From assembly GCA_019638385.1 (NCBI GenBank), contig JAHBTW010000004.1:186001-250000 (forward strand): DNA of 64,000 bases, in the 5' to 3' direction. The notes under the pieces are model-generated. The model was not told the DNA's origin, made no database searches, and saw only the letters and a program-made list of their open reading frames with translations. The position numbers and the translations under genes are program-made. Below are positions 7,759 through 16,641 of this stretch, one piece after another (position 1 is the stretch's first letter; the number at the start of each line of letters is the position of its first letter). This DNA is from Saprospiraceae bacterium. GTDB taxonomy: Bacteria > Bacteroidota > Bacteroidia > Chitinophagales > Saprospiraceae.

Positions 7759-10014
7759 ATGCGCACAATCAAACTACTCTTCTCCCTCGCGTTCCTGCTT
7801 TTCTTCGCCGTTATGTCACAAGCCCGACACATTATCGGAGGGGTGATGACGTACCGCTGCATCAGCCCCGGCTCCTATGAGTTTACACTTAAGGTATATC
7901 GGGATTGTAACTGCACCAGTTGCGCCGACTTTGACCAGATTGCCAATATCGGCGTTTACCGCTGCGACGGCACCAACTGCGGCAATCAGGGGCAGGGCAA
8001 TCCATTTATGCGCGCTAATGCGCCGCTATTGAGTTCGGGGAATGTACAGGCGCCGACCTATCCCTGTCTGATACCCCCTAATGTATGCGTTCAGGAAGGG
8101 CTATACCGCTTTACGCTCAACCTCCCGATATCTGCGACGCAGAGCTATCATGTGACGTATCAGCGCTGCTGCCGCAACGTGACCATCAACAACATCATCA
8201 ACCCCGGCGAGATAGGCGCTACCTACTCTATAGAGTTGACGCCGGCAGCACAGCAGGTGTGCAACAGCAGTCCTACGTTTGATACTTTTCCGCCTACGGT
8301 TATTTGCGGCGGCCTGCCTTTGGAATATGATCACTCGGCTACGGATGCGGACGGCGATCAACTCGTGTATGAGTTTTGCAGCCCGCTGCTCGGCGGCGGC
8401 AATTTGCTCGACCAGTTCAATTTTGCTTCCTGTGCCGGCGCTTATCCCAACCCCGGCTGCCCGCCGCCCTATTCGCCGGTGACGTTCATTGCGCCGACCT
8501 ATACCTTTGCGGCGCCCATGGGCGGCAACCCCGTGGTCGGCATCAATCCCAATACGGGCCTCATATCGGGTACGCCCGTCACTTTGGGGCAATTTGTGGT
8601 GGGCGTTTGCGTATCGGAATTCCGCGACGGGGTGCTGCTGAGCAGAGTGTTTCGAGATTTTCAATTCAACGTGGCGCGCTGCGATCCGACGGTAGTGGCC
8701 CAGATTGCTGCCGATTCTGTTTCCGCTATTGACAATCAGTCTTTCTTCATCAACTCCTGCGGCGACACCACCGTCACTATTACCAATACCAGTTTTCAGC
8801 GAAGTTTTGTCAACGAGTTTCGATGGATTTTTAACATCAACGGTACGCAGGTAATTTCTACCGATTGGGACCCCACCATTACCTTTCCCGGGGTGGGGAG
8901 TTATCAGGGTACGCTCATCCTGAACCCCGGTACTGCCTGCGGCGATACGGGCCGGGTGGTGATGAATATTTTCCCGGCCATCGAAGCCGATTTCTCTTTT
9001 GCGTATGATACCTGCGTGGCCGGGCCGGTACAGTTTACCGACCTGTCGGTTTCCGGCAGCGGCCAAATCACACGATGGGATTGGGATTTCGGCGACGGCG
9101 AACGAAGTATGGCGCGCAATCCTGCGCATACCTACCGGAGTCCCGGCAACATCCCCGTCACGCTTACCGTCACCGACATCAACGGGTGTCAGGCGAGCAT
9201 TACCAGAGTGATTCCATACTTCCCGGCGCCCGCGCTCATTGTCATTGCGCCGAGCGCTTTTACCGGCTGCCGGCCTGCCGAAATTTTCTTTGACAACCTC
9301 TCTTTCCCCATAGACGAAACCTACGACATTCAATGGGACTTCGGCGACGGCGGCACGGGAACGGACATCAGTCCTACTCATATTTATGACGCTGTCGGCG
9401 TTTACACCGTCTCCGTAAGCATTACCTCTCCCATCGGCTGCCGTACCGACACGGTTTTCAACGATCTCATTCGAGTGCTGCCCTCGCCGGTGGCAGGGTT
9501 TATATTCTCTCCCGACGACCCCACCAGCATCAATCCAGTAGTGAATTTTTCTGACCGCTCGGAGGGCGCCAACCGTTGGTTCTGGGATTTTGGCGACGGG
9601 GCCACGTCCATTCTTTCCAACCCGATGCATCCTTATCGCGATACGGGTATTTTTGTGGTAACCCAAATCGTGACCCATCCCAGCGGATGTAAGGATACGG
9701 CGTCTCTTACCTTAGATGTGCGCCCGGAGGTGCGCTTCTTCCTGCCCAACGCTTTCACGCCCAACGGCGACGGCCTCAACGATGAATACAAAGGCACGGG
9801 CATCATGGAAGGGGCGGTCGGATTCAGCATGACTATATGGAATCGCTGGGGTGAAATGATATTTGAAACCAATAATCCGGATGAAGGCTGGAACGGGCGA
9901 AAATTCAATTCCGGCGCCGATGCGCCCAACGGAGTGTATGTGGTATATGTGCGGTTTTTCGGGCCGCGCGGCGAACCGTTTGAGATGAAGGGGTTTGCCA
10001 CGGTGGTGCGATAA
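7759..10014 (+). CDS. PKD-repeat surface protein with CHU_C / T9SS type B sorting domain
   Basis: A 751-residue secreted protein. The ATG at 7759 gives a clean signal peptide (MRTIKLLFSLAFLLFFAV, ending SQA); another in-frame ATG at 7705 would add 18 residues before it. The N-terminal half is Cys-rich (CISPGSYEF, RDCNCTSC, YQRCCRNV) and resembles the start of many bacteroidetal adhesin-like proteins. From about residue 415 there are three PKD domains, recognisable by WDWDFGDG, IQWDFGDG and WFWDFGDG. The C-terminus FLPNAFTPNGDGLNDEYKG ... NRWGEMIFE ... GVYVVYVRF is the gliding-motility-associated CHU_C domain, a type B T9SS signal. A role in adhesion or gliding is plausible but unproven. Secretion should use the Sec pathway and then the T9SS. 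Confidence 0.88.
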   Translation: MRTIKLLFSLAFLLFFAVMSQARHIIGGVMTYRCISPGSYEFTLKVYRDCNCTSCADFDQIANIGVYRCDGTNCGNQGQGNPFMRANAPLLSSGNVQAPTYPCLIPPNVCVQEGLYRFTLNLPISATQSYHVTYQRCCRNVTINNIINPGEIGATYSIELTPAAQQVCNSSPTFDTFPPTVICGGLPLEYDHSATDADGDQLVYEFCSPLLGGGNLLDQFNFASCAGAYPNPGCPPPYSPVTFIAPTYTFAAPMGGNPVVGINPNTGLISGTPVTLGQFVVGVCVSEFRDGVLLSRVFRDFQFNVARCDPTVVAQIAADSVSAIDNQSFFINSCGDTTVTITNTSFQRSFVNEFRWIFNINGTQVISTDWDPTITFPGVGSYQGTLILNPGTACGDTGRVVMNIFPAIEADFSFAYDTCVAGPVQFTDLSVSGSGQITRWDWDFGDGERSMARNPAHTYRSPGNIPVTLTVTDINGCQASITRVIPYFPAPALIVIAPSAFTGCRPAEIFFDNLSFPIDETYDIQWDFGDGGTGTDISPTHIYDAVGVYTVSVSITSPIGCRTDTVFNDLIRVLPSPVAGFIFSPDDPTSINPVVNFSDRSEGANRWFWDFGDGATSILSNPMHPYRDTGIFVVTQIVTHPSGCKDTASLTLDVRPEVRFFLPNAFTPNGDGLNDEYKGTGIMEGAVGFSMTIWNRWGEMIFETNNPDEGWNGRKFNSGADAPNGVYVVYVRFFGPRGEPFEMKGFATVVR

Positions 10015-10043
10015 GCAGATGTTATTTTTACTGTAAAAAAAGT

Positions 10044-10074
10044 TTTGCTGATTCTACAAATCGAATTACCTTTG
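10044..10074 (+). promoter_or_regulatory. Bacteroidetal promoter of rplS
   Basis: TTTG at 10044-10047 and TACCTTTG at 10067-10074, separated by 19 bases. This is an exact match to the Bacteroidota TTTG / TAnnTTTG arrangement, 41 bases before the rplS ATG. Confidence 0.8.
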
Positions 10075-10114
10075 CGCCACTTTGCAATAAAGGGCACTAA
10101 AAAACTGAAAATCA

Positions 10115-10480
10115 ATGGATGCGATAAAGTTTGTAAAAGAGCAAATGCTGCCGGAACGGAACTTCCCCGAATTTTTTCCCGGCGACAACATAGTGGTTGA
10201 CTATAAAATCATTGAAGGCGACAAAGAGCGTATTCAGGCTTTTCGCGGCGATGTGATTCAGATCAGCGGCCATGCCGGCACGCGCACCTTCACGGTGCGG
10301 AAAATGTCGAACGGCGTAGGCGTAGAGCGTATTTTTCCGATCTCCGCTCCCACCATCGTTGATATAAAGGTGCTTAAGCGCGGTAAAGTGCGTCGGGCCC
10401 GCTTGTTCTACCTGCGCGATCTCGTGGGTAAAAAAGCGCGTATCAAAGAGAAAAGGAACCTGAGCGGCAAAAAAGCATAA
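10115..10480 (+). CDS. rplS: 50S ribosomal protein L19
   Basis: A 121-residue L19, a protein at the 30S-50S interface. Recognisable segments are FFPGDNIVVDYKI, ERIQAFRGDVIQ, TFTVRKMSNGVGVERIFP and the basic GKVRRARLFYLRDLVGKKARIKEK. Length and sequence fit the family. It stands alone between its own consensus promoter and a strong terminator, rather than in the rpsP-rimM-trmD-rplS operon known from proteobacteria. Confidence 0.98.
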   Translation: MDAIKFVKEQMLPERNFPEFFPGDNIVVDYKIIEGDKERIQAFRGDVIQISGHAGTRTFTVRKMSNGVGVERIFPISAPTIVDIKVLKRGKVRRARLFYLRDLVGKKARIKEKRNLSGKKA

Positions 10481-10514
10481 GCCGGGCAAAACCATCGGCG
10501 CTTCATCGCTCAAG

Positions 10515-10553
10515 AAAGCGGCTTCGAAAGAGACATTCGGAGCCGCTTTTGTT
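10515..10553 (+). terminator. Terminator of rplS
   Basis: Stem AAAGCGGCT (10515-10523) pairs with AGCCGCTTT (10541-10549), followed by a T-rich tail (TTTTGTTATT). Confidence 0.8.
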
Positions 10554-10785
10554 ATTGGGGCCGTTACGGGGTTAAAACAGTGAAGTGTTGTGTTGGTTGA
10601 TTTGCCGCATATAACCTGCCGGTGCGAGATTCCGACCTTATCCTGTCCCGTATCTTCTGCGGTGTGAAGTTGTTTTGTTTTATGCCTCATATTGTAGCAC
10701 ATGGAGTAGAACTATTGTTGTGGAATTTCCCGCTCGCTAAAACCTGTAAGAACCTTCTTACCTTCGCCTTCCAAATGCCTCCCCC
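10554..10785. other. Intergenic stretch without recognised feature
   Basis: No gene or clear repeat is seen. TACCTTCG at 10759-10766, 20 bases before the next gene, is one base off a bacteroidetal -7 box but lacks a -33 partner. Confidence 0.4.
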
Positions 10786-12153
10786 ATGATCGAAGCTGCC
10801 ATTCTGATAGTAGATGACAACCCCGGCGTGCTCAGCGCCGGAAAACTGTTGCTCAAGCGCCATTTTGCGGCGGTGGAAACCACCCGCAACCCCGAAGACA
10901 TTCCCGAACTGATGCGCAATCGCCGCTACGATATCATCCTGCTCGATATGAACTTCAGCGGCGGCAAAAACACCGGCCGCGAGGGCTTTGCCTGGCTCGA
11001 AAAAATCCTGCAAATAGACCCCGGCGCCGTCGTCGTGCTCATCACTGCCTACGGCGCAGTGGAGCTGGCCGTGAAAGCCATCAAAGCCGGCGCCACCGAT
11101 TTTGTACTCAAACCCTGGGACAACGAAAAGCTCCTCGCCACCCTTACCGCCGCCCTGCGCCTGCGCGAAAGCCGCGATGAAGTGCAGGAACTCAAATCGA
11201 AACAGGACACCAAAAACCGCTCGGAACAACAAACGCTTCCCCACATTATCGCCGAAAGCCTCGCCATGCAACAGGTGCTGCACACCATTGACCGCGTGGC
11301 CGCCACCGACGCCAATGTGCTCCTGCTCGGCGAAAACGGCACCGGCAAAGACCTCGTGGCGCGCATCATTCACGCCCGCTCCGACCGAGCCGGCGCCGAT
11401 TTTGTCAAAACCGACATCGGCGCGCTCACCGAAAGCCTGTTTGAAAGCGAACTATTCGGCCACGTCAAAGGCGCTTACACCGATGCCCGCGACGACCGCC
11501 CCGGCCGATTCGAACTCGCCGACGGCGGCGTCATCTTCCTCGATGAAATCGGCAATCTTTCCCTCAACCAACAAGCCAAGCTCCTCACCGTACTGCAAGA
11601 CCGCACCGTGACCCGCGTGGGCGCCAACAAAGCCCGGCCCGTCAACGTGCGCCTGATATGCGCCACCAATCAGGACCTCCACGCCATGGCGGCACAGCGC
11701 AGTTTCCGGCAAGACCTCCTCTATCGCATCAATACCATTGAAATAAAACTGCCGCCCCTGCGCGAACGGCCCGAAGACATTCCCGCACTGGGCGCCCATT
11801 TTCTCGCCGTGTATGCCGCCAAATACAAGCGCGAGGTTTCAGGGTTCAGTCCCGCGCTGCTGCGCGAAATGCAGCGCTACCACTGGCCGGGCAATGTGCG
11901 CGAACTCCAGCACGCCGTGGAGCGCGCCGTCATCATGTCGGCTTCGGATAAACTGCAATCGGAGGATTTCTTTTTTCGCTCCACTGCCGCCGACACGGGA
12001 ACCCTGCCCGAAACCATGCATCTGGAGGAGGTGGAAAAACAGCTCATCGAAAAGGCGCTGGCTAAACACCACGGCAACATCACCGAGGCAGCCCGCGAAC
12101 TGGGACTCACCCGCGCCTCGCTGTATCGTCGCATCGAAAAACACAACCTCTGA
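10786..12153 (+). CDS. Sigma-54-dependent response regulator, NtrC type
   Basis: A 455-residue activator with three domains. The receiver domain (1-120) has the acidic pair DD at 10-11, phospho-acceptor Asp54 in ILLDMN and Lys109 in FVLKPW. The AAA+ domain (about 150-380) has Walker A GENGTGKD (182-189), the sigma-54 contact loop GAYTDA (a GAFTGA variant) and Walker B GGVIFLDEIG. The C-terminal helix-turn-helix is ITEAARELGLTRASLYRRI. It should activate RpoN-dependent promoters when phosphorylated, most likely by the histidine kinase that follows 5 bases downstream. No -24/-12 site was noticed near it, so its targets are unknown. Confidence 0.95.
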   Translation: MIEAAILIVDDNPGVLSAGKLLLKRHFAAVETTRNPEDIPELMRNRRYDIILLDMNFSGGKNTGREGFAWLEKILQIDPGAVVVLITAYGAVELAVKAIKAGATDFVLKPWDNEKLLATLTAALRLRESRDEVQELKSKQDTKNRSEQQTLPHIIAESLAMQQVLHTIDRVAATDANVLLLGENGTGKDLVARIIHARSDRAGADFVKTDIGALTESLFESELFGHVKGAYTDARDDRPGRFELADGGVIFLDEIGNLSLNQQAKLLTVLQDRTVTRVGANKARPVNVRLICATNQDLHAMAAQRSFRQDLLYRINTIEIKLPPLRERPEDIPALGAHFLAVYAAKYKREVSGFSPALLREMQRYHWPGNVRELQHAVERAVIMSASDKLQSEDFFFRSTAADTGTLPETMHLEEVEKQLIEKALAKHHGNITEAARELGLTRASLYRRIEKHNL

Positions 12154-12158
12154 GGCCG

Positions 12159-13505
12159 ATGAAACGCATCTCATTTGCCGCAGAGCTTACCCTGAGAGTG
12201 ATCGTGCTGACGCTCGCGCTGTTGGCTACGGTGCTCGTTGCCGTCAAGGCGACAAACAAGCTGCCGGCACTGCCGTTGGGGCTGTTGGCGCTGGGCATGG
12301 CGTTTGCACTGCACCGGGCGGTACAGCACACCAACCGGCGGCTGGCTCGTTTTTTTGAGAGTGTGCGCTACTCCGATTTTGCGGTGCGCTTTGCGTCGGG
12401 CAAAGAAAAAGGCGAGTCTTTTGCCGAACTGAGCAAGCAGTTCAATGAGGTATTGGACGCCTTTCGGCAAACACGCGCCGAAAAAGAGGCGAGCCTGCTC
12501 TTTATCCACGCCGTGATTCAACAGCTCAGCGCCGGCCTATTAGTATTCGATGCCGAACACCGCCTGCTGCTCTCCAACCCTGCCGCCCTCAACCTGCTCG
12601 GCGTGTATCGCCTGCAAACACTGGACGATCTGCCGGAAGCCCATGCCGAATTGCACAGCTTTATTGCCGGGCTGAGTTCCCGCGATAAGCTCCTGTACCA
12701 GCCTTCTTCCGACCGCCAACTCAGCGTGCAGGGCCTGCAAATCAGCCTCCGTGGGCGATCCGTTTTTTTGGTTTCGCTTCAGAACATTTATTCCGAACTG
12801 CAACGCACCGAACTCGACGCCTGGCGCGACCTCACCCGCGTACTGCGCCATGAGATCATGAATTCCATCACGCCCATTGTATCCACCGTGGAAACCATGC
12901 AGGACATTGTACACCACGATCTCCGCGATGCGGAAGCGCCGCCGCCCATCATCGAAGACCTCGCCGAGGCGCTCGACCTCGTGGCCTCGCGCAGCCGGGG
13001 CCTCATGCGCTTTGTGGATGCGTACCGCAGTTTTTCGGCCATTCCGGCCCTGCACAAAAGTAATGTGCCGATGAAAGAACTCCTCCATCGCATCCTGCAA
13101 CTGTCGGCTCCCGAAATGAAAGCCGCCGGCATCGAATGCAGTATGACTGTACTACCCACCGGCATGACGCTGCACGCCGACGAAGACCTGCTGACGATGG
13201 TGCTCCTCAATCTGCTCAAAAATGCCCGCGAAGCCCTGCAAACCCTACCGGCCGGCAAAGAGAAACGCATCCAACTGAAAGCCGGCGTGGACGCCCAAAA
13301 TCATTCCTACATCTCGGTGGAAGACAACGGCCCCGGCATAGATGCCACTTTGATGGAAGACATTTTTATCCCATTTTTCAGCACCAAAGACAACGGCAGC
13401 GGTATCGGGCTGAGTATTTCCCGTCAAATTGTGCAGTTGCATGGCGGGTATATTGATGTGCGCTCCGCGCCGGGGCAAGGGGCGTGTTTTGTGGTGTGGG
13501 TATAA
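12159..13505 (+). CDS. Membrane sensor histidine kinase, NtrY-like partner of the upstream regulator
   Basis: A 448-residue kinase. Two membrane helices near the N-terminus (about 12-32 and 37-55) are separated by a very short external loop, so it probably senses within the membrane or cytoplasm. A PAS-like region spans about 112-210 (AVIQQLSAGLLVFDAEHRLLL). The kinase core has phospho-acceptor His231 (VLRHEIMNSITP), the N-box NLLKNAREAL and the ATP-lid motifs DNGPGID and GSGIGLSI. It is encoded directly after the sigma-54 regulator, so the two form a two-component system. Confidence 0.93.
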   Translation: MKRISFAAELTLRVIVLTLALLATVLVAVKATNKLPALPLGLLALGMAFALHRAVQHTNRRLARFFESVRYSDFAVRFASGKEKGESFAELSKQFNEVLDAFRQTRAEKEASLLFIHAVIQQLSAGLLVFDAEHRLLLSNPAALNLLGVYRLQTLDDLPEAHAELHSFIAGLSSRDKLLYQPSSDRQLSVQGLQISLRGRSVFLVSLQNIYSELQRTELDAWRDLTRVLRHEIMNSITPIVSTVETMQDIVHHDLRDAEAPPPIIEDLAEALDLVASRSRGLMRFVDAYRSFSAIPALHKSNVPMKELLHRILQLSAPEMKAAGIECSMTVLPTGMTLHADEDLLTMVLLNLLKNAREALQTLPAGKEKRIQLKAGVDAQNHSYISVEDNGPGIDATLMEDIFIPFFSTKDNGSGIGLSISRQIVQLHGGYIDVRSAPGQGACFVVWV

Positions 13506-13526
13506 ACGCAGTTAAAATCAACCGAT

Positions 13527-14174
13527 ATGAAGCATGTTTTTTCGCTCGGCATTGTCTGTTTTCTCATATTCAGCGGGTGGGCATTTATTGCGCATGGTGG
13601 TGCGTCTCATGAGGAACCTGGTCTGGGAAAAAATGCAACGCGTGTTCTGTTTGTCGGGAACAGTCTTACTTACCTCAATGATTTGCCGGGGTTGTTCAGA
13701 GATTTTGCCAAAGAAAAAGGGAAAAATGTGCGGGTAGAAATGCTGGCTTTCCCAAACTACTCGTTGGCCGACCATTGGGCATCAGGCGCCCTTCAGCGAA
13801 AGATTACGAGCGGTAAGTATTCATATATCATTGTACAGCAGGGGCCTTCGTCGCAGGCTGAAGGGAGGGCTGTGTTGTTGGAATATGGAACAAAAATCAA
13901 GACGCTTTGCAGTGCTCATAAAGCACAACTCGTTTTTTTTATGGTTTGGCCCGCACGTCAACACTATCACACCTTCGGCGGAGTAATCAACAGCTATTCG
14001 GAAGTAGCGCGCGTTACGGAATCCCTTCTTTGTCCGGTGGGAAAAATATGGAAAGAGCATTTCGATGCGACAGGCAATTTTTCCTACTATGGAGAGGACG
14101 CGTTTCACCCATCCCCCAAGGGCAGTCAAGTGGCGGCTGAGATCATTTATCAGACTCTTTTCGAGGGGAGGTAA
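13527..14174 (+). CDS. Secreted SGNH/GDSL-like hydrolase
   Basis: A 215-residue protein with an N-terminal signal segment (MKHVFSLGIVCFLIF). The SGNH block I motif is VLFVGNSLTYLND with the Ser nucleophile. The terminal His/Asp motif is DAFHPSPKGS. Block III (N) is not obvious. Such enzymes cleave ester or acetyl groups on lipids or carbohydrates. The substrate cannot be inferred. It follows the histidine kinase by 21 bases and may be read through from it, but its base usage is a little more AT-rich. Confidence 0.8.
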   Translation: MKHVFSLGIVCFLIFSGWAFIAHGGASHEEPGLGKNATRVLFVGNSLTYLNDLPGLFRDFAKEKGKNVRVEMLAFPNYSLADHWASGALQRKITSGKYSYIIVQQGPSSQAEGRAVLLEYGTKIKTLCSAHKAQLVFFMVWPARQHYHTFGGVINSYSEVARVTESLLCPVGKIWKEHFDATGNFSYYGEDAFHPSPKGSQVAAEIIYQTLFEGR

Positions 14175-14179
14175 CCAAT

Positions 14180-14210
14180 CTTGTTTCCCATGCTATTACT
14201 TTTATCTTTA
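14180..14210 (+). promoter_or_regulatory. Probable promoter of the NTF2-like lipoprotein
   Basis: CTTG at 14180-14183 and TATCTTTA at 14203-14210, with 19 bases between. Each box is one base from the bacteroidetal consensus. Confidence 0.5.
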
Positions 14211-14253
14211 CCATTGAAACTTGAATATGATAACTTCCTAAAATCGCTACACC

Positions 14254-14772
14254 ATGAAAAAAGCAATTGTACTTCTCGGCCTTTGCGCGCTGTTTTCGGG
14301 TTGCCAAACCGAGCCGCAGGCCATTGATTTTGAAAAAGAAAAAGCCGCTATCCGGGCCGTCATTGCCAAAGAAACGGAATCGTATTACCGGCAGGATTTT
14401 GAAATCTGGAAAAGCACCTATCTCGATTCGCCCGCCTTTCGCAAGTACGGTTATTGGGAGGGTTTTCCCGAAAAGGTGACTTTCCACAACGGGTTTGAAT
14501 CCCTAAAAGCCGAAAAGAAAAAGCAGTTCGACGCGAACGAAACGCTTTGGCAAGGCTCGACGGAAGAGCGGGAAAATGAGAATTTCAGAATTTCCAACGA
14601 CATGGCCTGGTACACGTTCGAGCAGTTTTCTTACGAAAAAGACACCCGGAAGTTCCTCGGTAAATCGCTCGAAACCCGGATTTTGGAAAAGCACAACGGC
14701 GAATGGAAAATCGCCTATCTGGGGTATCACTATTTCCCCGATACAACGCCGGGTCAGGATTTCGTACAGTAA
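14254..14772 (+). CDS. Lipoprotein with SnoaL/NTF2-like fold
   Basis: A 172-residue predicted lipoprotein with lipobox FSGC (Cys at about 17). The rest matches the pattern of small alpha+beta SnoaL/DUF4440-type domains: an N-terminal helix with YYRQDFEIWKSTYLD, then strands ending in LETRILEKHNGEWKIAYLG. These folds bind small ligands or act as accessory domains. No catalytic residues can be assigned. It has its own likely promoter, and it is followed by 157 bases before the fasciclin gene. Confidence 0.75.
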   Translation: MKKAIVLLGLCALFSGCQTEPQAIDFEKEKAAIRAVIAKETESYYRQDFEIWKSTYLDSPAFRKYGYWEGFPEKVTFHNGFESLKAEKKKQFDANETLWQGSTEERENENFRISNDMAWYTFEQFSYEKDTRKFLGKSLETRILEKHNGEWKIAYLGYHYFPDTTPGQDFVQ

Positions 14773-14931
14773 AAAGCGGCCTAAAACAGACTAATTCCGT
14801 CTTTGTTGCAGTATTTCCGTTAAAATCGGCCTTTGAGCAAGGAGCCGACTTTTCAGGGTTTTGCCGGGAACATGCCGGCACGCATGGTAGTTTAGGTGGG
14901 ACTTTTATCATTATATAAAAACCAAAATACC

Positions 14932-15864
14932 ATGCTTAAATCTGTCAATCTCTGGGGCTTGTTGCTCCTCACCGTCACCGTCATCGGTTTTAGTGCCTGC
15001 GATAAAGACGACCCGACGCCCACCACGGAGCAAACCATCGTGGAAGTGGCTTCCAATGATCCGCAATTTTCTACGTTGGTATCCGCATTGGAGCGGGTCA
15101 ATCTCGTTGCTACACTCGAAGGCGCAGGGCCGTTCACCGTTTTTGCACCGACGAACGCCGCGTTCACGGCATTGGGCGTTGACCTGTCCACCATCAGTGA
15201 CGCAGCCCTCACCGAAATTCTGCTCTATCACGTTTTGGGCGCGAGTGTTCAATCCGGCGATATCCAGGTGGGCCAAACGTACGTCACAACGGCTGCCGCT
15301 ACCGGACCGGGCGCTACCCAACTGTCTATGCTGATTGAAAAAACCGGCACTGCGGTAAAAATCAACGGCGCGATTAACGTAACCACTGCCGACATCATCA
15401 CCAAAAATGGCGTGATCCATGTCGTGGATGCCGTCATTACGCCGCTCGATGTAGTAGGTCATGCGCTCGCCAACAGCAATTTTACGCAGTTGACAGGCGC
15501 GCTTGGCAGCGTTCCCGGCGATCTGGTCAATGTGTTGCGCGGCCCCGGCCCCTTTACCGTATTTGCTCCGCTCAACAGCGCTTTCACTGCCATAGCCGGC
15601 ACCGTTGCTACGCTTACGCCTGAGCAAATTGCCAAAGTGCTCACTTATCATGTGGTAGGCGGCGCTAATGTGCGTTCTTCTGCATTGTCGAACGGACAGA
15701 TCGTCACTACCGTCAACGGCACCACTTTCACCGTCAACACTACCGGCGGCGTTACCATCACAGATTCCAACAATAATACGGCTACGGTGGTGCTCGCCGA
15801 TGTGCAAGCTACCAACGGAGTGATTCATGTGCTGAATGCCGTGCTTATTCCCGACAATTTGTAA
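14932..15864 (+). CDS. Lipoprotein with two fasciclin (FAS1) domains
   Basis: A 310-residue lipoprotein starting at the ATG at 14932 with lipobox GFSAC and a short acidic linker (DKDDPTPT). Two FAS1 domains follow. Each has the H1 motif (GPFTVFAPTNAAF; GPFTVFAPLNSAF), the YH motif (LLYHVLG; LTYHVVGG) and the H2 motif (NGVIHVVDAVI; NGVIHVLNAVL). FAS1 proteins mediate adhesion and matrix contact. With the lipid anchor this is probably a surface or periplasmic adhesion protein. An in-frame ATG at 14896 exists but would spoil the signal peptide. Confidence 0.92.
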   Translation: MLKSVNLWGLLLLTVTVIGFSACDKDDPTPTTEQTIVEVASNDPQFSTLVSALERVNLVATLEGAGPFTVFAPTNAAFTALGVDLSTISDAALTEILLYHVLGASVQSGDIQVGQTYVTTAAATGPGATQLSMLIEKTGTAVKINGAINVTTADIITKNGVIHVVDAVITPLDVVGHALANSNFTQLTGALGSVPGDLVNVLRGPGPFTVFAPLNSAFTAIAGTVATLTPEQIAKVLTYHVVGGANVRSSALSNGQIVTTVNGTTFTVNTTGGVTITDSNNNTATVVLADVQATNGVIHVLNAVLIPDNL

Positions 15865-15900
15865 AGATTAGTTTTCGATAGGACGCTGAAACACACACGA

Positions 15901-15937
15901 AACCGCTCTGCAATGAAATGCAGGGCGGTTTTTTATT
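15901..15937 (+). terminator. Terminator of the fasciclin gene
   Basis: Twelve-base arms (15901-15912 and 15919-15930, one G-T pair) around a six-base loop, followed by TTTTTTATTT. Confidence 0.9.
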
Positions 15938-15943
15938 TATAAC

Positions 15944-16192
15944 CTACAACCCATGCCGGCTCAGCTCGTATTGTGTCTCAATGAGGTTTTCCAAATACGG
16001 TTTGCATTTGCGGAAATTGACCAGGTGCATCCAGTGGAATACATTGTCGTGGATAAACAGGAAAGCGCCCTGCACTAATACCGACCAGCCGAAACCGAGC
16101 CACAGTTCGGGATGGGCCGTGCCGGATACGCGGCCAAGCGTTAGCAGCCACAGCCCGGCAAAGCAATAGGCGGTTTTTTGTTTGTTGAGCAA
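15944..16192 (-). CDS. Small hypothetical membrane protein
   Basis: Open frame of 82 residues with two hydrophobic stretches (AYCFAGLWLLTLG and WLGFGWSVLVQGAFLFI) and a charged C-terminal tail. I do not recognise it. It is divergent from the thioredoxin/YeeE operon and would share the Crp/Fnr site region. The only start in frame is TTG at 16192, which lies within a TAATTTTG sequence that itself resembles a -7 box. The start, and possibly the gene, is therefore uncertain. Confidence 0.4.
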   Translation of the reverse strand: MLNKQKTAYCFAGLWLLTLGRVSGTAHPELWLGFGWSVLVQGAFLFIHDNVFHWMHLVNFRKCKPYLENLIETQYELSRHGL

Positions 16193-16213
16193 AATTATGG
16201 AAAAAACTGCGCT

Positions 16214-16231
16214 TTGTGACCGGCGTCACAA
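16214..16231. promoter_or_regulatory. Crp/Fnr-family operator
   Basis: Perfect dyad TTGTGA-CCGGCG-TCACAA, the classic Crp/Fnr-type half-sites spaced by six bases, in the intergenic region upstream of the thioredoxin gene. Confidence 0.75.
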
Positions 16232-16252
16232 CCATTGTCGGCCTCATACGAT

Positions 16253-16260
16253 CATCTTTG
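16253..16260 (+). promoter_or_regulatory. -7 box of the thioredoxin/YeeE operon
   Basis: CATCTTTG, one base from TAnnTTTG, with no good -33 box. A start about 5 bases downstream would put the centre of the Crp/Fnr dyad near -42, the usual place for an activator that replaces -35 contacts. Confidence 0.5.
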
Positions 16261-16291
16261 CGTCACATTTTAAAGCAATCAATCTGACGCA

Positions 16292-16597
16292 ATGAAAAAG
16301 CAAATAACCTTCAAAGAATTGATCAACGGCGACAAACCCGTATTGGTAGATTTTTCCGCAGAGTGGTGCGGCCCCTGCAAGGCCATGGCGCCCATTCTCA
16401 AAGAAGTAGCCGGCACGATCGGCGAAAAAGCATCCATCGTAAAAATTGATGTGGACCAAAACCGCGCACTTGCCCAGCAACTGCAAATACAAGGCGTACC
16501 CACCTTCATTCTCTTCAAAAACGGGGAAGTGAAATGGCGTCAGTCGGGCATGCAATCGGCGCATCGTTTGGCCGGTGTGATTGAGCAGTTTGCATAG
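16292..16597 (+). CDS. Thioredoxin
   Basis: A 101-residue single-domain thioredoxin with active site WCGPCK (Cys26, Cys29) and the cis-Pro in VPTFILF. No signal peptide, so it is cytosolic. It heads an operon with two YeeE/YedE-type sulfur transporters (gaps of 44 and 25 bases), which suggests a task in reductive handling of imported sulfur compounds rather than general redox upkeep. It is downstream of a strong Crp/Fnr site. It could still serve as a general thioredoxin. Confidence 0.95.
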   Translation: MKKQITFKELINGDKPVLVDFSAEWCGPCKAMAPILKEVAGTIGEKASIVKIDVDQNRALAQQLQIQGVPTFILFKNGEVKWRQSGMQSAHRLAGVIEQFA

Positions 16598-16641
16598 TGT
16601 TTTTATCTTTATCGCCAATATTCACCTAATTGACAAATCGT

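Noticed and set aside
8101..9678. 525-codon open frame opposite the PKD protein gene
   Set aside because: The plus-strand protein has a signal peptide, three PKD motifs and a CHU_C domain; the reverse frame is a composition shadow.
10786..13505. Sigma-54 promoters for the NtrC-type regulator's own targets
   Set aside because: I looked for GG-N10-GC type sites around the neighbouring genes and saw none convincing.
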